Source: Callaeas wilsoni
Taxonomy: Eukaryota; Chordata; Aves; Passeriformes; Callaeidae
DNA length: 64,000 bases
Direction of reading: 5' to 3'
NCBI GenBank assembly: GCA_013398955.1
Contig: VWPU01012286.1
Coordinates: 62,001 to 126,000, forward strand
This document shows positions 45,029-54,857 of this stretch, piece after piece. The notes beneath the pieces were generated by a model that did no database searches, was not told the origin of the DNA, and saw only the letters and a program-made list of their open reading frames with translations. A program made the translations under genes and the position numbers. Each line of letters starts with the position of its first letter. Within the stretch, counting starts at the first letter, position 1.

Positions 45029-46889
45029 AAACAAGCAGCACTCTACGTTTGTGGAGCTGCTGTTGCCTTGTCTTTGGGTAGGTCAGGTTTGAAAGGTGTT
45101 TCCTCAGCAAAAGTGCCTGGAAAAGAGCTCATTATTCATCAGAAGTTCACAATAAAGGGGTTTGCTGTTGCTCCCAGGTACTGCTCAAGGATTATCTTTG
45201 TCAGTTCATTAAAGGCTTGGATAGGGATTTACAAGCTGATAGCTTTGGTTCCTCTGGTGGACTCGGGCTGGAGCCCCTAAATATTTTGCATTTAGTGTTG
45301 AAATAATGTGAGATTTTGGAGTGAGGAGCCAATTCTCTTGTTGGTTTAAAAAGGATTACAGGCAGAGCGTTTGCAGACTGGGGACAGTAATCGAGTGTCA
45401 CTGTGCTGTATGGGAAGACCACTGCAGCTTTTTCACTGTGATTCCTCCCCTCCATTTATTCGCTTCTTGCGATGGAACGATGACCCCGGAATGTCACCAG
45501 CGCACCCCTGGGCTCCCTTCCCCCAGCTGCCAGAGTGCAGGAGTGGCAAATTCCCATCCCCACGGTGCTCGTGGCCTCCCAGAGCATCTCTCTGCGCTTC
45601 AGTTGTGAATCATTGCTTTATTTGTCACGGGCAGCTCCAGCGGGCCGGGCTGGAGAGCCTTCGGTCGGAATTCGCGGCACTCTGCCAAGGCGCTGCATTG
45701 TTGTCGGAGCCCCTGCGCTGATAAAACACATCCTGACTGCACATTATTGCATCCATGGCATTGCATTCTTGCATGGGAGCTAATCAACAAGCCTAGGAGT
45801 TTGTTGGGTTTAGCCCTGGGGATTACAGCGTGGGTGTGGGTGTTCCAAACTGTTAATCTATACATTTTACTGTTCGAAAAATTCATTTTCCTGAGGGTTA
45901 TTTGGCACCGCTAGTGCATCAGCAGGATCTCTGTAATGCAATCAGGATATCTTCTACACAAGAGGAAACGTGTGTATTCTTTTTCCTCAAATAAAAAGAC
46001 AACTTGCTTTAAGAAGAAAAAAAATTTCCTTTCACGACCTTAAAATAATTCATTGGGGAAAAAGAAAGCTTTTTGTTTTATGAAGGTTTTGTGTCTGCAG
46101 GATTCCAGCTGAATGCCATGAAGGAATTGACTGGTGCTAATGTTGATTTTAAAAAAAAAATCAGAATTGTTTGGACATGGGAGGTTATCAGTCAAATACT
46201 GCTTAGAGAAATTGTTGTGACGTGCTGCCCTCAGCACCTCACCGGGGTGTGGGGATGGGCAATAGTGTGAGCAGAGTGGGCAGTGTAAGATCATCATTTT
46301 CTCCTGATAATTTAACCAAATCAGTTTATAGTAGGAATATCTGTTGGTAAAATGAGAGGAGAAAATTATCCTTACACACACATTGTCCTTGTTCTCATCC
46401 CCTTGCTCCAGAGCTTGCTGCCAGTGCAGGGAGAGCATTGCGGGATTCCCTGTGGCTCTGCCTTCCACTGTGTGTGTTTTTTAGAGTTCCTCCTCTCTTC
46501 TGCTGCTTTGATTCTGCTTTTTCCTCAGAAAGCCACACACGGAGCTGAACCTTCAGTTCTCGTCACCATTGTCATCTTTTGTGCCATTTTCTTTATCCTT
46601 TTCCAGTCCCACCTGTGAAATAGGTGTGGTTTAAAAAAAGAAAACCCAAATGCCGGGTTTATGATCCGGTTTTTATATTGCTCTGCCGTGGCTCACAAAT
46701 GAGGGTCGGCCTCAGAACAGACACGAATGGGTTTTACTGGCTCTTAAATGTTTTTACAGGCTGATGAATTTAGAGCAGAGGGAATTAAAATGTAGAGGTG
46801 CATTTGGGAAAGGGAGTCCCACATCTGCTCCACGGGGCCCAGCAATGGCACAAGAGGAGCGGGCAGGACCTGATGCCCTGGACATCAGC
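45029..46889. other. Non-coding stretch with a moderately CpG-rich patch
   Basis: No gene or CR1 recognised. 45455-45722 has about 18 CpG by hand count. The adjoining 45715-45790 is A/T-rich, with repeated TTGCAT elements. T- and A-runs near 46.0-46.16 kb. Confidence 0.5.
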
Positions 46890-47091
46890 CAGAACTTCTT
46901 CTCTGGGCAGTGACCACACATGAACAGATCTCCCAGAGAGGTGTGGAGTCTCCTCACCGGGGATATTCCAGAACCCTCTGGACACAATCCTGTGCCCTGT
47001 GCTGTGGGATGGCCCTGCTGGAGCAGGGAGCTGGGAGCAAATGAGCCACTGTGGTCCCTTCCAGCCTGACCCATCCTGGAATTCTGTGATC
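46890..47091 (+). mobile_element. CR1 LINE 3' fragment
   Basis: Sense copy of the same type as 41.26-41.54 kb: TCCCAGAGAGGTGTGGAGTC, GGGGATATTCCAGAACCCTC, GATGGCCCTGCTGGAGCAGG, GGTCCCTTCCAGCCTGACCC and tail TCCTGGAATTCTGTGAT. Its 3' end faces that of the minus-strand copy at 47220 (tail to tail). Confidence 0.88.
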
Positions 47092-47219
47092 TGGAAAATT
47101 CCAGGTGACTTTTTAGGAACCCAACCAGTTTCAAATGCTGTTCTTCCTTCAGATTGTTTTTTTTCCAGTGGTGCTGCCTGATCAAAGTAACACACCGAAC
47201 CACCTCACCTTTGAATTTT
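47092..47219. other. Short spacer between tail-to-tail CR1 copies
   Basis: About 130 bp of unique sequence; includes a T9 run near 47157-47165. Confidence 0.6.
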
Positions 47220-47549
47220 AGAGAATCCCAGGATGGTTTGGGTTGGAAGGGCCCTTAAAAACCATCCAGTCCCACCCCTGCCATGACCAAGGACACCTTC
47301 CACTGTCCCAGGCTGCTCCAAGCCCTGTCCATCCTGGCCTTGGACGCTTCCAGGGATCCAGGGGCAGCCCCAGCTTCTCTGGGCACTCTGTGCCAGGGCC
47401 TCACCACCCTCACAGCCACGGATTCCTTCCCAATATCCCATCTATCCCTGCCCTCTGGCAGTGGGAAGCCATTCCCTGTGTCCTGTCCCTCCAGGCCCTT
47501 ATCCCAAGTCCCTCTCCAGCTCTCTTGGAGCCCCTCTAGGCACTGGAAT
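47220..47549 (-). mobile_element. CR1 LINE 3' fragment, well preserved
   Basis: Antisense type I copy: AGAGAATCCCAGGATGGTTT, GGGTTGGAAGGGCCCTTAAA, CACCTTCCACTGTCCCAGGC, CAGGGATCCAGGGGCAGCCC, CCTCTGGCAGTGGGAAGCCA, ending at AGCCCCTCTAGGCACTGGAA. Low divergence by eye, 330 bp. Confidence 0.95.
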
Positions 47550-50500
47550 TTAACTCAGAAATGCTGTTAATTTTTAAAAAAAAATTAAGTGCAGTGTTTA
47601 ATGCATTTTTTAAAATCATTTGGGCATTTGGTTTTCATTGCATAGGTACAAATATCACAGCATTCAATCAAGCATTGCAGAAGCCCCATCACAAGTGATG
47701 TTTGGATAGCCAAAAATTGTTTCTAGGGAATCTTTCTAAAACAGCCACTGCAGTAGGAGCAGGATTTATTATTTTATTCAGCACACACACGTTACCTTGC
47801 GTCTCTCAGCAGATGATTTCACTCTCTGCCCTTCTCTCAGGGCTCTCTGAATCTCCCAACTTAATTATGACTATTATGAATAATTTAATCTCCACAAACA
47901 TTGCTTTGTCTCTTCTGTCTCTCCCATTTTCAGCTGCTGGTCCCTGTAAAGGCTATGGGAGCACCTTGCTGTCGCCCTTTTGGGAGTCTGAAAATCCCAT
48001 GTTTAATACCAGGCTGTTTCCTACTGCTTAACTGCTCCCTAATCCATAACATTCCCTTTTCCTATTGTCCTATAACTTTAATTTTTTGATAGTGTCTCAC
48101 TGGGGCTTTTGTAAGTAGCTTTTTGAGGTGGTTTATCCCCCAGTTCTGGACTCTTTAGCCACAGCTGAAGGATTTGGGTTGAGTTATTTTGCTTCCCATG
48201 CTGTGTCTGTTTATCTGAGTGGGGACACTGCAGCATTCCAGCCACTTTGCTTCATGGGAAAGGAGACATTGGCTAATTCCATGATAATCCTTAGGACGCT
48301 TGTTAAAGATAAGGACACGTCTTCTGCTGTTACATAGTGAGCGATTTGAATTTTGAATGATAAAGGATTTTCAAACACATCATGGACAGGGCATTCTAAG
48401 CTTTTCCTGACTTTTAAAATAAACAATATTTGGTTTTATTGACTTTAGTATATATCTGCTTTCTCTTCCCTCTTGAAGTTCTCTGGAAATGCCCAATCTT
48501 TCCATACTTGGAATAAACACGGAGCAGATCTCTAGTTACTATTTTTCTAGCTTGTTAAAGATATTCTGTAGTTTTGTTTAAGCTCTTCTTGGTTTGGATT
48601 TTGACTCATTTGCTTCCCATTATTTTGTTTTCCAGTGAGCATCCTCCTCCCTGGCTCCTGTTCTCCCATTTTTTGTAGGTTCTCTCACATTCCTCAAGCA
48701 GACCACACGCAGAGTCTGTTGCCTTTAATTTTCCCACCTTTGGACTTTTCTTACGTGAAATGATCCATATTTTAAATCCTCCTGTGAACAGATGCAGATT
48801 TCCATGTCACCCTACTCATTTTAGAGAACACTGGCTTTCTCCCTGTCCCAAATAAGATTTTATTCTTGGCAGGGAAGAGCTGAAGTGCTGTTCGTTTGCA
48901 GAATTTCCGGATGACTGACGGCACGCTCAGCCCTCGGAGTCCTCACAGTAAACACAGCTCTCGCTATTGAAAAAAATACATCAGAAATCCCGAAATAAAG
49001 CAGGGAATGTTCAGTATTCCCAAGTTAGGAACTGCTTTTGGTGGCAGTTTATTTGATTCTGGGATGTAGGAGAAGTTATATCTTTCAGATGCATTTCAGG
49101 GAGAGCCAGAACATCTTTTTTTTCGCTTTCCTACTCATCCGGAAACACTTAGGAATGAGCAATTCCACCTATTTGTCTTGTTGATGGCTGTTTTCTCCTG
49201 GTATAAGGAAATACTTTCCACTTGTATTAGACCATTATCTCACACGGATGTGGCGCAGATTTCCATTTGCTGCTCTCGGCTGAAGAGGACATCGTGAGAG
49301 AAATCTGCGGGAAGTTGGGGAAAGAAAAAGAGAATTTGAAGTGCCTTAAGCTGCTCAACTGCATGTTCCGACTTAGGCTGAAAATTCCTCTTTTTGGGGG
49401 TGACCGTGGTGAGAACAACTAGGGAAAACACTGTGCCACTGATGGGGGTGCTGCTGTATTATTATTATTTTTTGGGGGCTGGCAAAGCCTCTTGATGCCA
49501 GTCGGATGCTGAACCCCAGGATTTGGGATGCCTTTTGTAACTCTACTGGTGCTAAATCCCTCTCCCAGAATAACTCCCGGCTCTTTCACCTGTGTTTCAG
49601 GAAACCTTTGAAAAGGGAGTTGTCAGGTCAGATTCTCTTTCTTTAATAACTAGAAATCCCCTGGAATTTCTTGGTAAATACCCTGTAGGACATGCTCCTG
49701 GTATAGGGACCCAGCAAACTCTGGCACTGGAAGAGCTTAAAAGCCTTAAGTAAATATGTTCTTAGAATTACATTTTTAAATTGGTTTTCATCTTTAACTC
49801 GTTTTGAAGTTAAAACCTAATTATGAATATTAAGTTCGGGTTAAAGAATCCAATTTTCTTCTAGTTCTGCATTAAATGAGCTGCCAGAACTCACCTGGTG
49901 GTGACAGGTTGGGAAGGAACATTCTCTGAGGTAGCATCACTAAACTGCAGACTCTAGCCTAAAACTGTATTTTAAACATTAATTTGCATAGCATGCAGGT
50001 CCTGTCTTTCAGGAAAAAAAAAACCTTAATTACCTCTCGCCCAGCTGGCCCTATCTGTGATGAGACTGCAGTGGAAAAGCAGGATTCATGCTTTGGAAAA
50101 AGGGGTGTTTGCCAGATTCTCGTCTGAGTTGTAAAGAGCAGCTTTGGCTTTGAAATCAGCCACGAGTTCACGGTGCCCTTCTGTGGGTGGGTGAATGAAG
50201 GATGGATTTGGGCAGTGTTGTCTGTTTTGCTGTTGGTTCGTGTGACACGGGCAAGCGCTGAACATAAAACCCAGCGGAAAATTCCTCCGTGTGTTTTGCG
50301 TTGCTGCAAGTTCAGGTTGTGCTGGCTGATTTAGAAAGGGACATTGAAACATGTGTTGGCAGTGGTTAAAAAGGACAGTGTTTACTCGTAATCCCAACTG
50401 GTCTCATCCCAGCAAACATCAACTGTTTATGCTGCTCGGACCGCTGGAACACTTCTGGAAGAGGGAGGCTCTTGCAGCTGTCCCAAACTGGCATCTCAGT

Positions 50501-50980
50501 GAAGCACAAAGAAACTTTAACCCTGCCCAAGGTGCCTTGGATATGATGTAGAAATCTGAGGGATCAGGCAGAGTGAATTCCAGCAAATGACAGCCACGAC
50601 TCCTTTCTCAAACTGTGGCTGATTTCTGGGCCAGGGAACTCCTAAGTGGTGCAGTTGGCTGATTTAGTACGTTTTGGTCTTGTTTTACTGCTCTGAACCA
50701 AGATCACTATGAAGAGAATGAGAATTAATTGCAGCACCATTGGATTAATTGTATACTGGAGTACCTGCCCTCAGAGATGCTAAAAATCTGTCTGGATTAG
50801 CCCAGGAGAAGTGCAACAGGCCAGTAGCATCCCTGTGGTCTCAAAGGCATTTTAGCAGAGGATTATTTCTCCATATGTGGAAAAGCTTTGGGATTTTGAA
50901 TAAAAAGTGAAAAGGAAATAGGCACACTCAGCACATAAATATTTTACCCAAAGTGCATCTTTTCTGCAATCATTAAATAC
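47550..50980. other. Long repeat-poor non-coding stretch
   Basis: About 3.4 kb with no CR1, the longest CR1-free run in the right half. T-rich and A/T-rich blocks at 47.57-48.1 and 48.4-48.8 kb; (TTA)-type run TATTATTATTATTTTTTGGG at 49456-49475. No gene recognised. Confidence 0.5.
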
Positions 50981-51030
50981 CTTGAAAAGATCCCTTCCGA
51001 CCCAAATCTGTGGATAATTCTGTGATCCTG
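50981..51030 (+). mobile_element. CR1 LINE extreme 3' end
   Basis: CTTGAAAAGATCCCTTCCGA, CCCAAATCTGTGG, then tail octamers ATAATTCTGTGATCCTG. About 50 bp remain. Confidence 0.75.
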
Positions 51031-51373
51031 ATAGCGAGGAATGGTCCACTCTTCAGTTAATTACAAAATCTGATGGAAACTGAATTGGTGCAATCTGCTT
51101 GACCATCTTAGACTCTGCTGCCTGAAAAGTTTCATCCCTTTATTCTAAGGCTCCTGAAAGCAGTTATTCTGGAGTCATTTAGCTGTGACATGACCTGCCT
51201 TGTCTCAAGAGGACACTTTGCAAGAAGTTGCCAAGTAGAGCCATCTGTTTTCTCATACTCTAATTGCTCATTCAGCCCAAACAGCTCCGTGGATCCAAGG
51301 GAAGCAGGGAGTGAGAGGGGCCAAGTGTTCATGGGCTCTTCTGAAGCTCTTTGTGTGGATTGAGACCCCATGG
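51031..51373. other. Unique non-coding stretch
   Basis: No gene or repeat recognised. Confidence 0.55.
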
Positions 51374-51590
51374 CTCAATATCCCATCCATCCCTCCCCTC
51401 TGGCAGTGGGAAGCCATTTCCCCTTGTCCTCTCCCTCCATCCCTTGTCCCCAGTCCCTCTCCAGCTCTCCTGGAGCCCCTTTAGGCCCTGGAAGGGGCTC
51501 TGAGCTCTCCCTGGAGCCTTCTCCTCTCCAGGTGAGCACCCCCAGCTCTCTCAGCCTGGCTCCGGAGCAGAGGGGCTCCAGCCCTCGAAG
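51374..51590 (-). mobile_element. CR1 LINE internal fragment
   Basis: Antisense type I: CAATATCCCATCCATCCCTC, CCTCTGGCAGTGGGAAGCCA, TCTCCTGGAGCCCCTTTAGG, GGAGCCTTCTCCTCTCCAGG, CTCAGCCTGGCTCC. It covers the ORF2 end only; the 3' UTR and octamer tail are absent, which is unusual for target-primed insertion and points to later deletion. Confidence 0.93.
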
Positions 51591-51819
51591 CATCTCCATG
51601 ACCTTCTCCTGTCAATTAGGAATAGCCAGATTTCTGTCTTTTTCAAAGCAGATCTCTGTAATTTCTTTTTAGTTTTAAGTTTCTGAATATTTTTAATGTG
51701 CTTCCAATGCTGTGAACAAGAACTTTTAACTTGCTAATCTGTGAATTTGCACTGAGTATTGACAGAGGTGTAAGAAGCAAGGAAAATCACACTTATCCTA
51801 ATAGAGCGTGGATTCTGAC
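51591..51819. other. Unique spacer
   Basis: About 230 bp between two oppositely oriented CR1 pieces. No feature recognised. Confidence 0.55.
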
Positions 51820-52030
51820 CAGATACTGGGAAAAAAATTCTTCTCTATAAGGGTGATGAGGCCCTGGTACAGGTTGCCCAGAGAGGCTGTGGCTGCCCCT
51901 GGATCCCTGGAAGTGTCCAAGGCCAGTTGGACAGGGTTTGGAGCACCCTGGGCTAGTGGAAGCCCATGGCAGGGGTGGCACTGGATGAACTCTGAGGCCC
52001 CTCCCAACCCAAACCACTCTGGGATTCTGT
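51820..52030 (+). mobile_element. CR1 LINE 3' fragment
   Basis: Sense type I: GATACTGGGAAAAAAATTCT, GAGGCCCTGGTACAGGTTGC, CTGGATCCCTGGAAGTGTCC, GGTTTGGAGCACCCTGGGCT, a small deletion before CCCATGGCAGGGGTGGCACT, CCTCCCAACCCAAACCACTC and tail TGGGATTCTGTAT. Confidence 0.94.
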
Positions 52031-53739
52031 ATCTTTCCTTGTCTTCGTGCTGTGTCTCAAAGCTGGGAAATGTCTTTGTGGCATTTCTGGGTGAAATACC
52101 TGCTCTTGGCATGCTACTGCTGATCCAGCCAGCCAAAAGTTACGGAAGACTGGAGCTGTAGAAATGATCCCTTGTTCTGCACGTTCAGGGATCCAAAATG
52201 ATTCATCTTCAGGCTGTTTGGAGCTGAGGGAGCAGAGCAAGCCCCGACAGCTGCTGACGGTGAGAGTGGGGGAGCTGCCAAGGCACAGGCAGTGGCATTC
52301 CCTGGATTCCCTGGCTGGAAGGCTTTCCTCAGCCTCCCTGCTGAAGAGAGGAGTAGGTTTTTAGATGCTTGAAGGGCCTGCTCAGTGCATCTCTCCTGAC
52401 TTCCTCTCAACCAGACCTGGGACTTCATGTATAATGTCACCTTCAGGTCTGTAGCTTCCAGTTAAACCAGTGCTTGTGCTTCACAGAGATCCATATTCCT
52501 GATTTGTTGCATAGGTTTTCCCCAACAAAGGATTCATGAAATAGTTCAGGAATCTGGATGAATTTAATTCTGTGGAGGATTAACCTGCAACCTCTGGTAG
52601 CTGATGTCTTTGGATTGATTGGTGATGGCTGTCAGGAGATACACAGACCCATATGAAATCTCCAACTTATGTCAGGAATATGTAGGATACATGGGATATG
52701 GACCAGCAGATCACCTCATTAACCCAGTCACCCCAAAATCCTGGTCGGGAGGGAGCCAAACCCACCTTAGCTGCAGAACAACTTCCAGCCCTTTCCTGGG
52801 AAGTGGAACGTGGGCACAGACATCAGGTTACACCAAACCAGAGCGGGGTAAGATGTGTGATTGCGCCAAGGCTGATGCTGAGAAAGAAGTGACATGCTGC
52901 CATAATTAACAGCCACTTAATTGAGCGATTTGCCCAGGTTGTGTAGGATGCAAAGCAGGATGTGTGGAGAACATCCAGCAAAGGAGCTTTGCAGGAAATG
53001 ATCTGAGGTCGTGGGCAGAAGCTGCTGGAGCAGCTGTGAGCCTCTTTTTTTGGGAATGTTTGGAGTTCCCAAACCTTTCCAGGGCTGCACATGCTCCCTG
53101 TTCTCATCACCCCTGGGAAAGTAAACCCCGCAGTTCCTGCTGTTCGTCTGAAGCCCTACTTTGTTTTTTGAGCAAACACTGCACAGCCTTAAAAAGCCCA
53201 ACAGAACAGGATGCTTTTTCTTTCCTGGTGAAAGCAAGTGTTAAATACTGGATTACAAGATGGGAAATGGAGTTGTATTTTTATGTGGCTCTTTTGTAAT
53301 TCCAGGATTATGCTTAACAAAGATCCTCTTCAGCTACACCAGTATTTCATTCCCTTTGGATGCTGGTGACTCTAGGGCTTTCCTTACCACGTTAAACTCT
53401 CTGAGAATATGGAGTTTTTCACTCCATATTCAAGATAGAATTTCCTTTTTTCTGCTTCTTAGTATTTTGTTAACCTATTTTAGGAATGATTCCTCTGGAT
53501 TTATATCAAATATAGCAGCCATGACTCAGCCTCTGTTCCTGGTTTTGGACTCAGAGATGCACTTGCTGCTTTTGCATTCCCTCCGTCTCTGTGATTTCCC
53601 CCTCTAAGTTTCTAATCCAGTCCTCCTGCATTCCTCAAGGAGCTTTCTTCAGTTTACGTGGCTTTCCTATTGATCTCAGGATTTTCAAGATTGTCACAAT
53701 ATTTTATAAACTGGCAGCAGAAGAAGAATTCAGCACAGA
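52031..53739. other. Unique non-coding stretch
   Basis: No CR1 or gene recognised. A perfect 10-bp inverted repeat lies at 53405-53431. Short plus-strand frames at 52.6-52.9 and 52.96-53.6 kb have no domain. Confidence 0.5.
53405..53431. other. Perfect 10-bp inverted repeat
   Basis: GAATATGGAG at 53405-53414, seven-base loop TTTTTCA, CTCCATATTC at 53422-53431. Too short for a typical microRNA precursor; function unknown. Confidence 0.85.
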
Positions 53740-53993
53740 GGAGATAGGACAAGGGGGAATGGTTTTAAACTGAAGGAGATTAGAATTTAGGCTAGAAATT
53801 GGGAAGGAATTCCTCCCTGTGAGGGTGCTGAGGCCCTGGCACAGGTTGCCCAAAGAAGCTGTGGCTGCCTCTGGATGTGTTCCAGGCCAGGTTGGACAGG
53901 GTTTGGAGCAACCTGAGCTAGTGGAAGGCATCCCTGCCCATGGCAGGGGGTGGCACTGGATGAGCTTTAAGTCCCAAGGTCTGGGATTCCATA
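53740..53993 (+). mobile_element. CR1 LINE 3' fragment
   Basis: Sense type I: AGGACAAGGGGGAATGGTTT, AATTGGGAAGGAATTCCTCC, GAGGCCCTGGCACAGGTTGC, GGTTTGGAGCAACCTGAGCT, CATGGCAGGGGGTGGCACTG, shortened AAGTCCCAAGGTC and tail TGGGATTCCATAAT. The GGATGTGTTCC block suggests a small deletion. Confidence 0.94.
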
Positions 53994-54627
53994 ATGCACC
54001 GTGTCCCGTTGGCTGTTAGACTGCCACAAAGCCCTCAGCTGGCATCTTAATGTACAAGTGACAGATCTGGAACCGCAGCGTTCTTCTGCTGGCTCTGGGG
54101 AGATCCTGCTCCCCCACATGGCACCTGTGGAGCGGAGTTCCTCAGGTGGACTGTCCTCTGCTGGAGCCATGGTGAGGGCCGTGGCCTGGCTGGAGTCACT
54201 AACTCATGGCACACGTTGTCCGAGAGCCGTGGGCTGAGACAGGCTGCACACAGCAGGATGCAGAAGGCTGCAAAGGCACGGGAATCTTGTCAGTGGTGCC
54301 AGCTCTGAATTCCAAGGTGGTTCAGGGGCTGATGAGGATTTTTTTGAGCGCCCTCTTAATTGCTGTTAACTGGCAGCACAGCCTGAGCAGTTCTGTCTCA
54401 TGTTCAGTTCTCTGTTTCCCTGCTCTGGTGTCTGCAGAAGATTTTCAGGATCAGATGGCAGCAGTGAATTGCAAATCAGGAGGATTAGCATTTGTATCAA
54501 ACATGCTCCAGCAGAAGGAGATTACAAGTCCTGGGTCAGCAAGAGCTCAGGAGTGTAGCTATGGAGCTGGTGCTGTGGTGGGAATGGGAATTCTGCTCCA
54601 TTCCTTCTACAAGGCTGCCTTGACAGG
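53994..54627. other. Unique non-coding stretch
   Basis: Covered by most of a 228-codon plus-strand frame (54206-54892), the longest in the window. That frame runs on through an antisense CR1 and an AAT repeat, has no recognisable domain, and is judged non-coding. Confidence 0.5.
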
Positions 54628-54837
54628 ATCATGGAATAGAATCACGGAATATCCTGAGCTGGAAAGAACCCACGAGGACCAAAATCCAACTCCTGGCCCT
54701 GCACAGACACCCAACAATCCACCCTGTGCATCCCTGGGAGCATTGTCCAAGTGCTCCTGGAGCTCTGGCAGCCTTGGGCCCGTGCCCATTCCCTGGGGAG
54801 CCTGTCCTGTGCTCCATCTGGGTGAAGAACCTTTTGC
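54628..54837 (-). mobile_element. CR1 LINE 3' fragment, 'GAGCTGGAAAGAACCCAC' type
   Basis: Antisense: tail CATGGAATAGAATCACGGAA, TATCCTGAGCTGGAAAGAAC, CAACTCCTGGCCCTGCACAG, GAGCTCTGGCAGCCTTGGGC, CCATTCCCTGGGGAGCCTGT and GGGTGAAGAACCTTTTGCT. Better-preserved relative of the 26.6 kb fragment. An AAT microsatellite begins exactly where homology ends. Confidence 0.92.
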
Positions 54838-54857
54838 TAATAATAATAATAATAATA
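54838..54857. repeat. (TAA)n microsatellite
   Basis: Six to seven TAA units directly abutting the truncated 5' edge of the preceding antisense CR1. The element sequence at this point normally reads CTTTTCCTAATATCC, so the TAATA there probably seeded the expansion. Confidence 0.92.

Noticed and set aside
53405..53431. MicroRNA precursor
   Set aside because: The stem is only 10 bp; no extended pairing of about 30 bp was found on either side.
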